NCBI RefSeq assembly: GCF_009832905.1
Contig: NZ_CP047135.1
Span: 2,582,001 to 2,646,000 of the forward strand
Source: Stenotrophomonas sp. 364
GTDB lineage: Bacteria > Pseudomonadota > Gammaproteobacteria > Xanthomonadales > Xanthomonadaceae
DNA length: 64,000 nucleotides
Direction of reading: 5' to 3'
Part shown: positions 44,838 to 53,322 of the stretch, in pieces
Numbering within the stretch: the stretch's first letter is position 1
Layout: each line of letters starts with the position of its first letter
The notes under the pieces: generated by a model
What the model was told of the DNA's origin: nothing
Database searches by the model: none
What the model saw: only the letters and a program-made list of their open reading frames with translations
Translations under genes and position numbers: made by a program

Positions 44838-45614
44838 ATGCACACTCTCGTCCGCTGGTTCCACCACGTCGCATCGCCGCCCATCTTCGACCGCTTCGCC
44901 GCGCGCTGGTCGCGCGTGTTCTACGTGGCCGCCCTGCCGGTGCTGCTGATCGGACTGTGGCAGGGTCTGTTCGTCGTACCGCCGGAGCAGAGCCAGGGCG
45001 ACGCCTTCCGCATCATCTACATCCATGTGCCCAGCGCGTGGATGAGCCTGTTCGTGTTCGCCTTGATGGCACTGTATTCGGCCATCGCGCTGGTCTGGCG
45101 GATCAAGGTCTGCGAGATCCTGGCCATGGCCTGCGCGCCGATGGGCGCCGGTTTCACCCTGATCACCCTGCTCACCGGCAGCATCTGGGGCAAGTCCACC
45201 TGGGGCACCTGGTGGGACTGGGACCCGCGCATGACCAGTGAACTGATCCTGCTGTTCCTGTACCTGGGCGTGATCGGGCTGTACCACGCCATCGAAGACC
45301 GCCGCAGCGCCGCGCGTGCGGCCGGGCTGCTGGCGATCGTGGGGGTGGCACTGCTGCCGGTGATCCGCTATTCGGTGGACTGGTGGGGCGGCCTGCACCA
45401 GCGCCAGTCGATCAACGTGTTCGGTGACAACGCCGTCCGCGCCGAGCTGATTGCGCCGCTGTGGTGGATGGTGGTGGGCACCAAGCTGTGGTTCGCCGGC
45501 TCGCTGCTGGCCAAGGCGCGTGCCGACAACCTGGCCCGCGAGGCAGGCAAGGCGTGGGTGGGCGAGCGTTTCGCGCCGCTCGACGCCGGCACAGTACAGG
45601 AGCTTCCGCGATGA
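44838..45614 (+). CDS. ccmC: Haem-handling protein CcmC
   Basis: 258 residues, six membrane helices. The tryptophan-rich haem-binding motif is [22 protein letters not shown], flanked by conserved His in [11 protein letters not shown] and [12 protein letters not shown]. CcmC loads haem onto CcmE in the periplasm. The ATG at 44838 is preferred over a TTG 12 codons upstream. It lies 96 bases after ccmB and overlaps ccmD by four bases. Confidence 0.94.
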   Translation: MHTLVRWFHHVASPPIFDRFAARWSRVFYVAALPVLLIGLWQGLFVVPPEQSQGDAFRIIYIHVPSAWMSLFVFALMALYSAIALVWRIKVCEILAMACAPMGAGFTLITLLTGSIWGKSTWGTWWDWDPRMTSELILLFLYLGVIGLYHAIEDRRSAARAAGLLAIVGVALLPVIRYSVDWWGGLHQRQSINVFGDNAVRAELIAPLWWMVVGTKLWFAGSLLAKARADNLAREAGKAWVGERFAPLDAGTVQELPR

Positions 45615-45796
45615 CCCACCTGCCCTTCATCATTGGCGCCTTCGCGGTGTTCGTGCTGGTCCTGGCCTGCGACGCGTTCGGGTCCTGGCTGCGCCTTCGC
45701 CTGGCCCGGCGCCAGGCCACGCGCCGCCAGCAACGGCTGCACGCACGCGCCAAGCCACAGCCCGACGCCCCGCTGGCCACGGAGCTCAGCCGATGA
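45611..45796 (+). CDS. ccmD: CcmD
   Basis: 61 residues: one membrane helix ([20 protein letters not shown]) followed by a basic cytoplasmic tail ([21 protein letters not shown]). It bridges CcmC, CcmE and CcmAB. Position and size identify it; starts and stops overlap ccmC and ccmE by four bases each. Confidence 0.88.
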   Translation: MTHLPFIIGAFAVFVLVLACDAFGSWLRLRLARRQATRRQQRLHARAKPQPDAPLATELSR

Positions 45797-46254
45797 CCCC
45801 GGCGCAGCGCCGCCGGATGGTGTGGGTGTTGCTGCTGTTGCTGGCCTCCGGCCTGGCCACCACGCTGGTGGCCTTCGCCCTGCAGCGCAATATCGCCTAC
45901 CTGTACACGCCGGCCGAAGTGCTGCGTGGCGACGTGGATCCGCAGTCGCGGTTCCGCCTGGGCGGGATGGTGGTCAAGGGGTCGTTCCAGCGCGCGGAAG
46001 GCTCGCTGGAAGCACACTTCGTGGTCACCGATGGCGATGCCACGCTGCCGGTGAGCACCTCGCGGATCCTGCCGGACATGTTCCGCGAAGGCACCTCGGT
46101 GGTGGCCAGCGGCCGCCTGCAGGACGGCCGCTTCATTGCCGATGAAGTGCTGGCCAAGCACGACGAAAACTACATTCCCAAGGAAGTAGCCGACAAGATG
46201 GGCCAGGCGCATACCAAGCACGATGTACCGGTGACCGCACCGGCGGTGCGCTGA
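45793..46254 (+). CDS. ccmE: Haem chaperone CcmE
   Basis: 153 residues. An N-terminal signal anchor ([24 protein letters not shown]) precedes a periplasmic OB-fold. The haem-binding motif is [13 protein letters not shown], with His123 forming the covalent bond to haem. It carries haem from CcmC to the CcmFH ligase. Confidence 0.95.
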   Translation: MTPAQRRRMVWVLLLLLASGLATTLVAFALQRNIAYLYTPAEVLRGDVDPQSRFRLGGMVVKGSFQRAEGSLEAHFVVTDGDATLPVSTSRILPDMFREGTSVVASGRLQDGRFIADEVLAKHDENYIPKEVADKMGQAHTKHDVPVTAPAVR

Positions 46255-48168
46255 GTGCTGCCCGAACTGGGGCAGATCCTGCTGGTAACGGCGCTGGTGG
46301 TGGCGGTGCTGCAGGCGGTGCTGCCGCTGTGGGGCGCCCAGCGTGGCTACGCGGCGTGGATGGCGGTGGCCCGGCCGGCCGCGTACGCGCAGCTGGCGCT
46401 GCTGCTGGGCGCGTTCGGCGTGCTCACCGCGGCGTTCGTCACCCAGGATTTCTCGGTGCGCTACGTCGCCGAAAACTCCAACTCGCTGCTGCCACTGGCC
46501 TACCGTTACTCCGCCGTGTGGGGCGCCCATGAAGGCTCGCTGCTGCTGTGGGCGCTGGTGCTGGCGCTGTGGAATGGCGCCGTTGCGCGGTGGTCGCGGC
46601 AATTGCCGGTGCAGGTGCTGGCGCGCGTCCTGGGCGTGCTGGGCATCATCAGCGTCGGCTTCCTGGCCTTCCTGATCTTCACCTCCAACCCGTTCGCGCG
46701 GCTGCTGCCGGCGCCCCTGGAAGGCCACGACCTCAATCCGTTGCTGCAGGACCCGGGCCTGATCATCCACCCGCCGATGCTGTACCTGGGCTACGTGGGC
46801 TTCGCAGTGCCGTTCGCCTTCGCCATCGCCGCGCTGCTGGAAGGCCGCGTGGATGCGCGCTGGCTGCGCTGGACCCGGCCGTGGACCAACGTGGCGTGGG
46901 GCTTCCTCACTCTCGGCATCGCGCTGGGCAGCTGGTGGGCGTACTACGAACTGGGCTGGGGCGGCTGGTGGTTCTGGGACCCGGTGGAAAACGCCAGCTT
47001 CCTGCCGTGGCTGGCCGGCGCGGCCTTGATCCACTCGCAGGCAGTCACGGAAAAGCGCGGCAGCTTCGCCAGCTGGACGCTGCTGTTGGCCATCGCCGCC
47101 TTCGCGCTGTCGCTGCTGGGCACCTTCCTGGTCCGCTCGGGCGTGCTTACCAGCGTGCATTCGTTTGCCGCCGATCCCACGCGCGGCACCTTCATCCTGA
47201 TTTTCCTGGCCCTGGTGATCGGCGGCGCACTGCTGCTGTACGCGCTGCGCGCCGGTGCGCTGGGCAACGACGACCCGCGCCGCGGCTTCATGGCCACCTC
47301 GCGCGAAACCCTGCTGCTGGCCAACAACCTGCTGCTGGCCGCGGCGTGCGCGATGGTGCTGCTGGGCACGCTGTACCCCCTGCTGGCCGATGCGCTGGGG
47401 CTGGGCAAGGTGTCGGTCGGCCCGCCCTACTTCGGCACCCTGTTCCTGCTGCTGATGGCGCCGCTGGTGGCGCTGCTGCCGTTCGGCCCGCTGGTGAACT
47501 GGCAACGCGACCAGGCTTCGCGCGCGCTGGCGATGCTGGCGCCGTGGGCGGCGCTGGCGCTGCTGCTGGGCGCCATCGCCTACTTCATGGCCCCGCAGGG
47601 CGCGCTGAAGACCGCGGCCGGTGTGACCGCCGCCGCCTGGGTCGCCTTCGGGACCGCGCGCTTTGTGTGGAGCCGGCTGCGTGGCAATGGCCGCTTCACC
47701 GCCGAAATGGTCGGCATGCTGCTGGCCCATGGCGGCGTGGCGGTGTTCCTGGCCGGTGCCCTGCTGGTGGAAGCGCTGAACGTGCAGCGCGAGGTAGCGC
47801 TGTCGCCGGGCCAATCGCTGCAGCTGTCCGGGTATGAAGTGCGCTTCGAGGGCGTGGACCATCAACAGGGCCCCAACTACACCGCCGACCGCGGCCATAT
47901 GCGCGTTCTGCGCAACGACCGCGAGCTGGCCCTGCTGCACCCGGAAAAACGCGCCTACGCCAGTGGCGGCCAGATGATGACCGAGGCCGGCATCCATGCA
48001 CGCCTCACTGGCGATGTGTACGTGGCGCTGGGCGAGCCGCTGGGCAACAATGCCTGGGCGGTGCGCGTGCACATCAAACCGTTCGTCCGCTGGATCTGGC
48101 TGGGCGCACTGCTGATGGCCCTGGGCGGTTTCGTCACAGCCGCCGACCGCCGTTTCCGCCGTCCCTGA
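46255..48168 (+). CDS. ccmF: Cytochrome c haem lyase subunit CcmF
   Basis: 637 residues, about 15 membrane helices. The WWD motif is LGWGGWWFWDPVENASFLPWL. Haem-ligand His lie in LLIIHPPMLYLGY-type and SVHSFAADPTRG loops. It reduces CcmE-haem and attaches haem to apocytochrome with CcmH/CcmI. The GTG start directly follows the ccmE stop. Confidence 0.95.
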   Translation: MLPELGQILLVTALVVAVLQAVLPLWGAQRGYAAWMAVARPAAYAQLALLLGAFGVLTAAFVTQDFSVRYVAENSNSLLPLAYRYSAVWGAHEGSLLLWALVLALWNGAVARWSRQLPVQVLARVLGVLGIISVGFLAFLIFTSNPFARLLPAPLEGHDLNPLLQDPGLIIHPPMLYLGYVGFAVPFAFAIAALLEGRVDARWLRWTRPWTNVAWGFLTLGIALGSWWAYYELGWGGWWFWDPVENASFLPWLAGAALIHSQAVTEKRGSFASWTLLLAIAAFALSLLGTFLVRSGVLTSVHSFAADPTRGTFILIFLALVIGGALLLYALRAGALGNDDPRRGFMATSRETLLLANNLLLAAACAMVLLGTLYPLLADALGLGKVSVGPPYFGTLFLLLMAPLVALLPFGPLVNWQRDQASRALAMLAPWAALALLLGAIAYFMAPQGALKTAAGVTAAAWVAFGTARFVWSRLRGNGRFTAEMVGMLLAHGGVAVFLAGALLVEALNVQREVALSPGQSLQLSGYEVRFEGVDHQQGPNYTADRGHMRVLRNDRELALLHPEKRAYASGGQMMTEAGIHARLTGDVYVALGEPLGNNAWAVRVHIKPFVRWIWLGALLMALGGFVTAADRRFRRP

Positions 48169-48184
48169 GTCCTGGAGTTCCCCC

Positions 48185-48796
48185 GTGTCCGATCCGCGTC
48201 CCGTTTCCCGCCCCCTGCCGCCCGTGGCCATCGTCATCGGCGTGCTGTTCTTCTTCGGGCTGTTGGGGCTGATGGTGTACGGGGTGATGAAGTCCGGCGC
48301 GCCCGACCGCGACGTGCTGCCGTCGGCCTTGATCGGCAAGCCCGCCCCGGCCTTCACCCTGCCGGTGCTGCACGACCCCACCATCAAGGTCAGCAGCAAT
48401 GAACTGCGCGGCGCGCCGTACGTACTGAATGTGTGGGGCAGCTGGTGCGCGGCCTGCCGGGAAGAACACCCGGTGCTGACCCGCTTTGCCGAAACCAAGC
48501 GCGTACGCGTGATCGGCTACAACTGGAAAGATGAACCGGCCGACGCCCTGCGCTGGCTGGAACAGCTGGGCAACCCGTTCGTGCTGGTGCTGGCCGACAT
48601 CGAAGGCCGCACCGCGATCGACTGGGGCGTCACCGCCGCGCCGGAAACCTTCCTGGTGGACGCCAGTGGCGTGGTGCGCTGGAAGTACAGCGGCGCCCTC
48701 ACCCAGCGGGTGGTGGACACCCAGCTGATTCCCGAACTGGACAAGGTGGAGCGCAGCCATGCCAATGCCCAGACCACGCTGCCTGCCGCGCCGTAA
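48185..48796 (+). CDS. ccmG: Thiol:disulfide interchange protein CcmG/DsbE
   Basis: 203 residues. One N-terminal membrane anchor precedes a thioredoxin fold with active site WGSWCAACREEHP. WCAAC replaces the commoner WCPTC/WCxPC. Later GVTAAPETFLVDASG has the cis-Pro and the CcmG-type loop. It keeps the apocytochrome CXXCH cysteines reduced. The start is GTG at 48185, 16 bases after ccmF; it overlaps ccmH by 38 bases. Confidence 0.92.
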   Translation: MSDPRPVSRPLPPVAIVIGVLFFFGLLGLMVYGVMKSGAPDRDVLPSALIGKPAPAFTLPVLHDPTIKVSSNELRGAPYVLNVWGSWCAACREEHPVLTRFAETKRVRVIGYNWKDEPADALRWLEQLGNPFVLVLADIEGRTAIDWGVTAAPETFLVDASGVVRWKYSGALTQRVVDTQLIPELDKVERSHANAQTTLPAAP

Positions 48797-49244
48797 GCTG
48801 CCCGCGCTGCTGCTCGGTGGCCTGCTGGCCGCTGCGGCACTGCTACCGGCCATAGCCAGCGCGCAGGCGGTGTCCGACCCGACGCCGCTGCACTACCGCG
48901 ACGCCGCCGAAGAGGCGCGCTTCCATGCACTGGCGGCCGAACTGCGCTGCGTGCAGTGCCAAAACCAGTCGCTGGCCGATTCCAACGCGCAGATCGCGCA
49001 CGACCTGCGCCGTGAAGTGCTCACCCTGATGCAGCAGGGCCGCGACGACGCGCAGATCAAGCAGTTCCTGGTCGACCGCTACGGCGCGTTCGTGCTGTAC
49101 CGCCCACCGATGGACGCCCGCAACAGCCTGTTGTGGTTCGGCCCGGCCGTGCTGCTGCTGGGCGGCGCTGGCGTACTGGTGTGGGTGGTGCGCCGACGCA
49201 GCCGCCAGCTGCAGCCGATGGACAACAGCGAGGAGCGCTGGTGA
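48759..49244 (+). CDS. ccmH: Cytochrome c maturation protein CcmH
   Basis: 161 residues. Signal peptide, then the redox motif ELRCVQCQNQSLADSNAQIAHDLR and a C-terminal membrane helix (LLWFGPAVLLLGGAGVLVWVV). It acts with CcmG on apocytochrome thiols. AAGGTGGAG precedes the ATG at 48759, inside the end of ccmG. Confidence 0.93.
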   Translation: MPMPRPRCLPRRKLPALLLGGLLAAAALLPAIASAQAVSDPTPLHYRDAAEEARFHALAAELRCVQCQNQSLADSNAQIAHDLRREVLTLMQQGRDDAQIKQFLVDRYGAFVLYRPPMDARNSLLWFGPAVLLLGGAGVLVWVVRRRSRQLQPMDNSEERW

Positions 49245-50257
49245 GCGGATCGTGGTTCCCGACAATCGCCGCCATGGTCGCCACGGCCGTCGGCCTGGTG
49301 ATGCTGTGGCCGCTGCGCGCCACGGGCCGGCGCGCGCCCTTCATCGTGATGGTGGTGGCCGTGGGCGTGGCCGGTTCGGCGCTGTATTACCTGGTCGGCA
49401 CGCCAGAGGCTGCCGCGCCGACCGCGCGCACGGGCGAACCAGCCAGCCTGCGCGAGGGCGTGGTGGAACTGCAGCGCGCGCTGGAGCGCGACCCGCAGCG
49501 CGCCGACGGCTGGGCCCTGCTGGGCCGCTCGCAACAGGCCCTGGGTAACCTGGCCGAGGCCAACCGCGCCTTCGCCCGCGCCGTGCAGTTGGCCCCGGAT
49601 GAGCCCGAGCTGCTGGTGGAGGCCGCACAGACCCGCGCACAGGCCGACCCGGCCAAGCAGTTCGACGACACCGCGCTGCAGTGGCTGCGCCATGCGCAGC
49701 GGTTGGCGCCGGGCAGCGAGCGTGCCGGCTGGCTGATCGGCATTGCGCAGCGCCAGCGCGGCCAGGACGCCGAGGCAGCGGCCACCTGGGAGGCACTGTT
49801 GCCGCGCCTGGATCCGGGCGCCGCTACCGCGCTGCGCGAACAGATCGCCATTGCCCGCGAGAAGGCCGGGCTGCCCGCCGCAGCGGCGCCGTCTGCGGCG
49901 GCCACCGCCGCACCCGCACTCACCGTCACCGTCGCGCTGGATCCCGCGTTCGCCGCCCGCGCACGCCTGCGTGACGATGCCAGTATCTTCGTGATCGCCC
50001 GTATTCCCGGCGGCCCGCCGATGCCGGTGGCCGTGGAAAAACACCGGCTGGCCGACCTGCCGCTGCGGGTCACGCTGGACGACGCCGACAGCCCGATGCC
50101 CACCCAGCCATTGTCGGCGCTCAAGGAGGTGGAGGTGTTCGCGCGGTTGTCTGCCTCCGGCCAGGCCAACCGCCAGGAGGGCGACATCGATTCGCCGGCG
50201 GTACGCGTGCCGCTGCCGCGTGCCGAACCGGTGCCCCTGCTGATCGCCGGACCATGA
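49241..50257 (+). CDS. ccmI: Apocytochrome chaperone CcmI
   Basis: 338 residues. Two N-terminal membrane helices precede TPR repeats (ELQRALERDPQRADGWALLGRSQQALGNLAEANRAFARAVQLAPDEPELL) that bind the C-terminus of apocytochromes. The final ~110 residues form a beta domain as in CcmH-CcmI fusions. The GTG start overlaps the ccmH stop (GTGA). It is the last gene of the ccm operon. Confidence 0.9.
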   Translation: MSGSWFPTIAAMVATAVGLVMLWPLRATGRRAPFIVMVVAVGVAGSALYYLVGTPEAAAPTARTGEPASLREGVVELQRALERDPQRADGWALLGRSQQALGNLAEANRAFARAVQLAPDEPELLVEAAQTRAQADPAKQFDDTALQWLRHAQRLAPGSERAGWLIGIAQRQRGQDAEAAATWEALLPRLDPGAATALREQIAIAREKAGLPAAAAPSAAATAAPALTVTVALDPAFAARARLRDDASIFVIARIPGGPPMPVAVEKHRLADLPLRVTLDDADSPMPTQPLSALKEVEVFARLSASGQANRQEGDIDSPAVRVPLPRAEPVPLLIAGP

Positions 50258-50327
50258 GCCGAGCCGGCGCGATGCTGCGTGCCGCCACTGGCACGGCACG
50301 TTGACCCGACCCGGCTAAAATGCGCGC

Positions 50328-51440
50328 ATGACTGAATTCATCCCGCCCGGTACGCGTTACCACGCCCTGCCCTCGCCCTTTCGGTTCAAGCGCGGTGGCC
50401 AGCTGCTGGACGCGCACGTGGCCTATGAAACCTGGGGCACCCTCGATGCGCAGGCCAGCAACGCGGTGCTCATCGTCACTGGTCTGTCGCCCGATGCGCA
50501 CGCCGCCGCCAACGCCGACAACCCGGCCGCTGGCTGGTGGGAAGGCATGCTCGGCCCGGGCAAGGCGATCGATACCGACCGCTGGTTCGTGATCTGCGTG
50601 AACTCGCTGGGCAGCTGCAAGGGCTCCACCGGCCCGGCCACGATCAACCCGGCCACTGGCGCACTGTACCGGCTGCAGTTCCCGGAGCTGTCCATCGAAG
50701 ACGGCGCCCGCGCGGCCGTCGAGGTGGTGCGCGCGCTGGGCGTGACGCAGCTGGCCTGCGTGATCGGCAACTCGATGGGCGGCATGACCGCGCTGGCGCT
50801 GCTGTTGCTGCACCCGGGCATCGCGCGCAGCCACATCAACATTTCCGGCAGCGCGCAGGCGTTGCCCTTCTCGATCGCCATCCGCTCGCTGCAGCGCGAA
50901 GCGATCCGCCTGGACCCGAAGTGGGACGCCGGCCAATACACCGAAGACAGCTATCCCGAATCGGGCATGCGCATGGCGCGCAAGCTGGGCGTGATCACCT
51001 ACCGCTCGGCGCTGGAATGGGACGGCCGGTTCGGCCGCGTGCGGCTGGATTCGGACCAGGCCGACGACGACCCGTTCGGCCTGGAGTTCCAGGTGGAAAG
51101 CTACCTGGAAGGCCACGCGCGCCGCTTCGTGCGCTTCTTCGACCCCAACTGCTACCTGTACCTGAGCCGGTCGATGGACTGGTTCGACCTGGCCGAATAC
51201 GCCGACGGCGACGTGCTGGCCGGGTTGGCCAAGATCCAGGTGGACAAGGCGCTGGCGATCGGCGCCAACACCGACATCCTGTTCCCGGTCCAGCAGCAAC
51301 AGCAGATCGCCGATGGCCTGCGGGCCGGTGGCGCCGACGCGCGCTTCATCGGGCTGGATTCGCCGCAGGGGCATGATGCGTTCCTAGTGGATTTCGCGCG
51401 GTTCGGGCCGGCCGTGGGCGAGTTCCTTTCCGCACTCTAA
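50328..51440 (+). CDS. metX: MetX-type acyltransferase, probably serine O-succinyltransferase
   Basis: 370 residues, alpha/beta hydrolase fold. The catalytic triad is Ser149 (IGNSMGGM), Asp316 (NTDILFP) and His349 (GHDAF). Databases often call this homoserine O-acetyltransferase. MetX-family proteins of Xanthomonadaceae have been reported to act instead on serine with succinyl-CoA for cysteine synthesis; the block NSLGSCKGSTGPATINP differs from the usual GTTGP and is consistent with that group. The specificity is inference. The ATG at 50328 lies 70 bases after ccmI. A cold-shock/DUF1294 gene follows after 8 bases. Confidence 0.82.
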   Translation: MTEFIPPGTRYHALPSPFRFKRGGQLLDAHVAYETWGTLDAQASNAVLIVTGLSPDAHAAANADNPAAGWWEGMLGPGKAIDTDRWFVICVNSLGSCKGSTGPATINPATGALYRLQFPELSIEDGARAAVEVVRALGVTQLACVIGNSMGGMTALALLLLHPGIARSHINISGSAQALPFSIAIRSLQREAIRLDPKWDAGQYTEDSYPESGMRMARKLGVITYRSALEWDGRFGRVRLDSDQADDDPFGLEFQVESYLEGHARRFVRFFDPNCYLYLSRSMDWFDLAEYADGDVLAGLAKIQVDKALAIGANTDILFPVQQQQQIADGLRAGGADARFIGLDSPQGHDAFLVDFARFGPAVGEFLSAL

Positions 51441-51448
51441 GGACAGAC

Positions 51449-52051
51449 ATGCGACTGCAGGGAAAGCTCAGCGAATGGGACGACGCGCGCGGCTTCGGCT
51501 TCGTGCAGCCCAATGGTGGGGGCGAACGTTGCTTCGTGCATATCCGTGCGTTTGCGGCGCGTGACCGGCGGCCGGCACTTGGCGACGTGGTTACCTATGC
51601 GGTTGAACGCGATGCCCAGGGACGCCGCAACGCCGTGCAGGTGCGCTTTGCGCTGCAGCGGGGCGGCGCGCGCAACACGCCTGCCACCGAGCGGAAGGGC
51701 CGCGACGTTTTCCCTCGCAAGACCATCGCACTGCTGTTCCTCGCCGGACTAGCCGGGCTGACCGCGTGGATGCACTGGCCGATGTGGCTGCCAGCGGCGT
51801 ATCTGGGTGCGAGCGCCGTGACCTTCCTGTTCTACTGGTTCGACAAGAGCGCTGCGCAGAACGACCAGCAACGCACGCCCGAAAAAATCCTGCAACTGCT
51901 TGCGTTGTTCGGCGGTTGGCCCGGCGCCCTGGTCGCGCAATCTGTGCTGCGCCACAAGAATCGCAAAGCCTCCTTCCAGCAGGTGTTCTGGGTAGTGGTC
52001 GTGATCAACCTAGGCGCCCTCGCCTGGTTGCTGCACCAGATTCCCCGGTAG
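51449..52051 (+). CDS. Cold-shock domain fused to DUF1294 membrane domain
   Basis: 200 residues. Residues 1-65 form a cold-shock/OB RNA-binding domain (GKLSEWDDARGFGFVQPNGGGERCFVHIRAF, with RNP-like GFGFV and FVHI). After a basic linker come two to four membrane helices of the DUF1294 family (YWFDKSAAQNDQQRTPEKILQLLALFGGWPGALVAQSVLRHKNRKASFQQVFWV). This fusion is widespread but its role is unknown. AAGGACA precedes the ATG. Its stop overlaps the GTAG head of a palindromic repeat. Confidence 0.88.
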   Translation: MRLQGKLSEWDDARGFGFVQPNGGGERCFVHIRAFAARDRRPALGDVVTYAVERDAQGRRNAVQVRFALQRGGARNTPATERKGRDVFPRKTIALLFLAGLAGLTAWMHWPMWLPAAYLGASAVTFLFYWFDKSAAQNDQQRTPEKILQLLALFGGWPGALVAQSVLRHKNRKASFQQVFWVVVVINLGALAWLLHQIPR

Positions 52052-52064
52052 AGCCACGCCATGC
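52048..52064 (+). repeat. Truncated SMAG-type repeat at the edge of the accessory patch
   Basis: GTAGAGCCACGCCATGC matches the first 17 bases of the 378-400 unit and then stops. The sequence beyond is less GC-rich and unlike the core genes, so the break may mark an insertion joint. Confidence 0.6.
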
Positions 52065-52237
52065 CGTTCACCAGCTTTTTCCAAGGCTGGTTAGCCAACA
52101 ATGGCGTGGTTCTTGCTGACCTAGGAATTCCGCAAACAATGATCAACTGGTTCGCGCCAGTGAATTCCCTCACGGTGAAATACGAGAAGATCACAGCCCA
52201 CGCGCAGTGCAACGTGTGGTTCAGCGAGGTGAGAACA

Positions 52238-52969
52238 ATGACTGCTAATTCAAAATGGGTAGTGGCAGGAGCTGCGGCGGTCGTAATGCTCGGGGCATCT
52301 TTCTGGTACTTGGGCTCATCGCACCAGGAAGAAGCGCATGATCAAACCTCAGCATCATCGCCATCCGATGGGCAACCTCCGCCCAGCTTGGGGAGTGCAA
52401 CCAAAACCGGTGTAGCCCAAGCCCCTAGCGATCTTGGCGACCTGCGTGAGAATGCTCTTCTGCAGCACTACTCTTGCAAGGGAGACTCATCGACGTGCGC
52501 CAACGACCCGCTTGTCGCCTCTACGGAAGAAGAGGCAGTTTGGCTTCAGGCGCGCGGGTATCCGACGCCTGACCAGGTCCAGAACGCCCGCAGCTTCAGC
52601 GCGGATCAACTGAAGGCCGCTGCCGAGAAGAGCGGGTCAGCCGTTGACGCAAGTCTGTATGCTCAAGGTCTATTGCGCGAACAACGGCACCGTGAGGCAC
52701 TGGGTGTTGCACTTGAAGGCGCCAAGCAAGGAAACCTCTACGGCCTCTATCTCGCTTCAGACATCTACTTGAGCTCAGATGCCCTAAAGAACTTGCCGCT
52801 CTCCATGTCGTATTTGCGGCTTGCATATCTTGCTGGTGACTCAAAGGCCGGTCCGACCTTTGCAGCAAGATTCCCCAGTGTGGCTGCGCCGGAGCTAGCT
52901 AGTGCGGACAAGCGTGCGGCTGAGCTCAAGAGTGAGTTAATTTCGCTGGGGAATTGGCCGCGACCATAA
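52238..52969 (+). CDS. Membrane-anchored Sel1/TPR-like protein
   Basis: 243 residues. An N-terminal signal anchor (WVVAGAAAVVMLGASFWYL) is followed by a Ser/Pro linker, a short Cys-containing region (YSCKGDSSTCAND) and helical repeats (DASLYAQGLLREQRHREALGVALEGAKQGNLYGLYLASDIYLS) like Sel1/TPR units. It probably sits on the periplasmic side of the inner membrane. The ATG at 52238 has GAGGTGAG upstream; a reading from 52061 adds sequence containing the truncated repeat and is rejected. Codon use is less GC-biased than in metX or ccm. Function unknown. Confidence 0.7.
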   Translation: MTANSKWVVAGAAAVVMLGASFWYLGSSHQEEAHDQTSASSPSDGQPPPSLGSATKTGVAQAPSDLGDLRENALLQHYSCKGDSSTCANDPLVASTEEEAVWLQARGYPTPDQVQNARSFSADQLKAAAEKSGSAVDASLYAQGLLREQRHREALGVALEGAKQGNLYGLYLASDIYLSSDALKNLPLSMSYLRLAYLAGDSKAGPTFAARFPSVAAPELASADKRAAELKSELISLGNWPRP

Positions 52970-52989
52970 TCCCGGAAGCTAAACCTGGC

Positions 52990-53199
52990 CATGCACTCAG
53001 AGATAGCGGCGTAACTTCGTTTGACGGTGACGGCATCTACCTGATCCACATGGGAAACGCCCAGCAAATAAAGCGCTTGATCGACAGGGAGATTATTCAC
53101 GTTGCCAGCGACAATAAAAGCTACGGCGAACCCTTAACCATCCCAGAGGGGATCGTGATTGGGGGAAAGGTCCTTCTCCGCAATCGGATCGAACGATTT
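52990..53199 (+). pseudogene. Remnant of an S24/CI-like phage repressor, C-terminal end
   Basis: In one frame the sequence reads GDGIYLIHMGNAQQIKRLI, then IHVASDNKSYGEPLTIPE and GIVIGGKVLLR. This is the order of the LexA/CI peptidase end, including the catalytic Lys (QIKRL) and the SDN-Y and VIG-V blocks. The DNA-binding domain, the catalytic Ser half and a proper stop are missing. There is no start codon with a ribosome site. It suggests a lost prophage or integrated element at this place. Confidence 0.6.
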
Positions 53200-53221
53200 A
53201 ACTATCGCGCCGGTACCCAAC

Positions 53222-53249
53222 AAAAAGCCCTGCCAATGCAGGGCTTTTT
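53222..53249. terminator. Bidirectional Rho-independent terminator
   Basis: Perfect 12-bp stem AAAAAGCCCTGC / GCAGGGCTTTTT with a CAAT loop; A5 and T5 flanks make it work both ways. It lies between the repressor remnant and the end of the convergent protease gene. Confidence 0.92.
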
Positions 53250-53322
53250 CGTGCCAGTCTTCATCAGCTGGCGGCCGCCTTCGGCCAGTAGCGGCCTCGC
53301 GATGGGCTTGGCGCGACACTCT

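Noticed and set aside
50301..50321. TTGACC and TAAAAT as a sigma-70 promoter for metX
   Set aside because: Only nine bases separate the two boxes, far from the 16-18 required.
52061..52237. Upstream extension of the Sel1-like gene to an ATG at 52061
   Set aside because: That ATG lies within a repeat. The ATG at 52238 has a ribosome site and starts a signal anchor directly.
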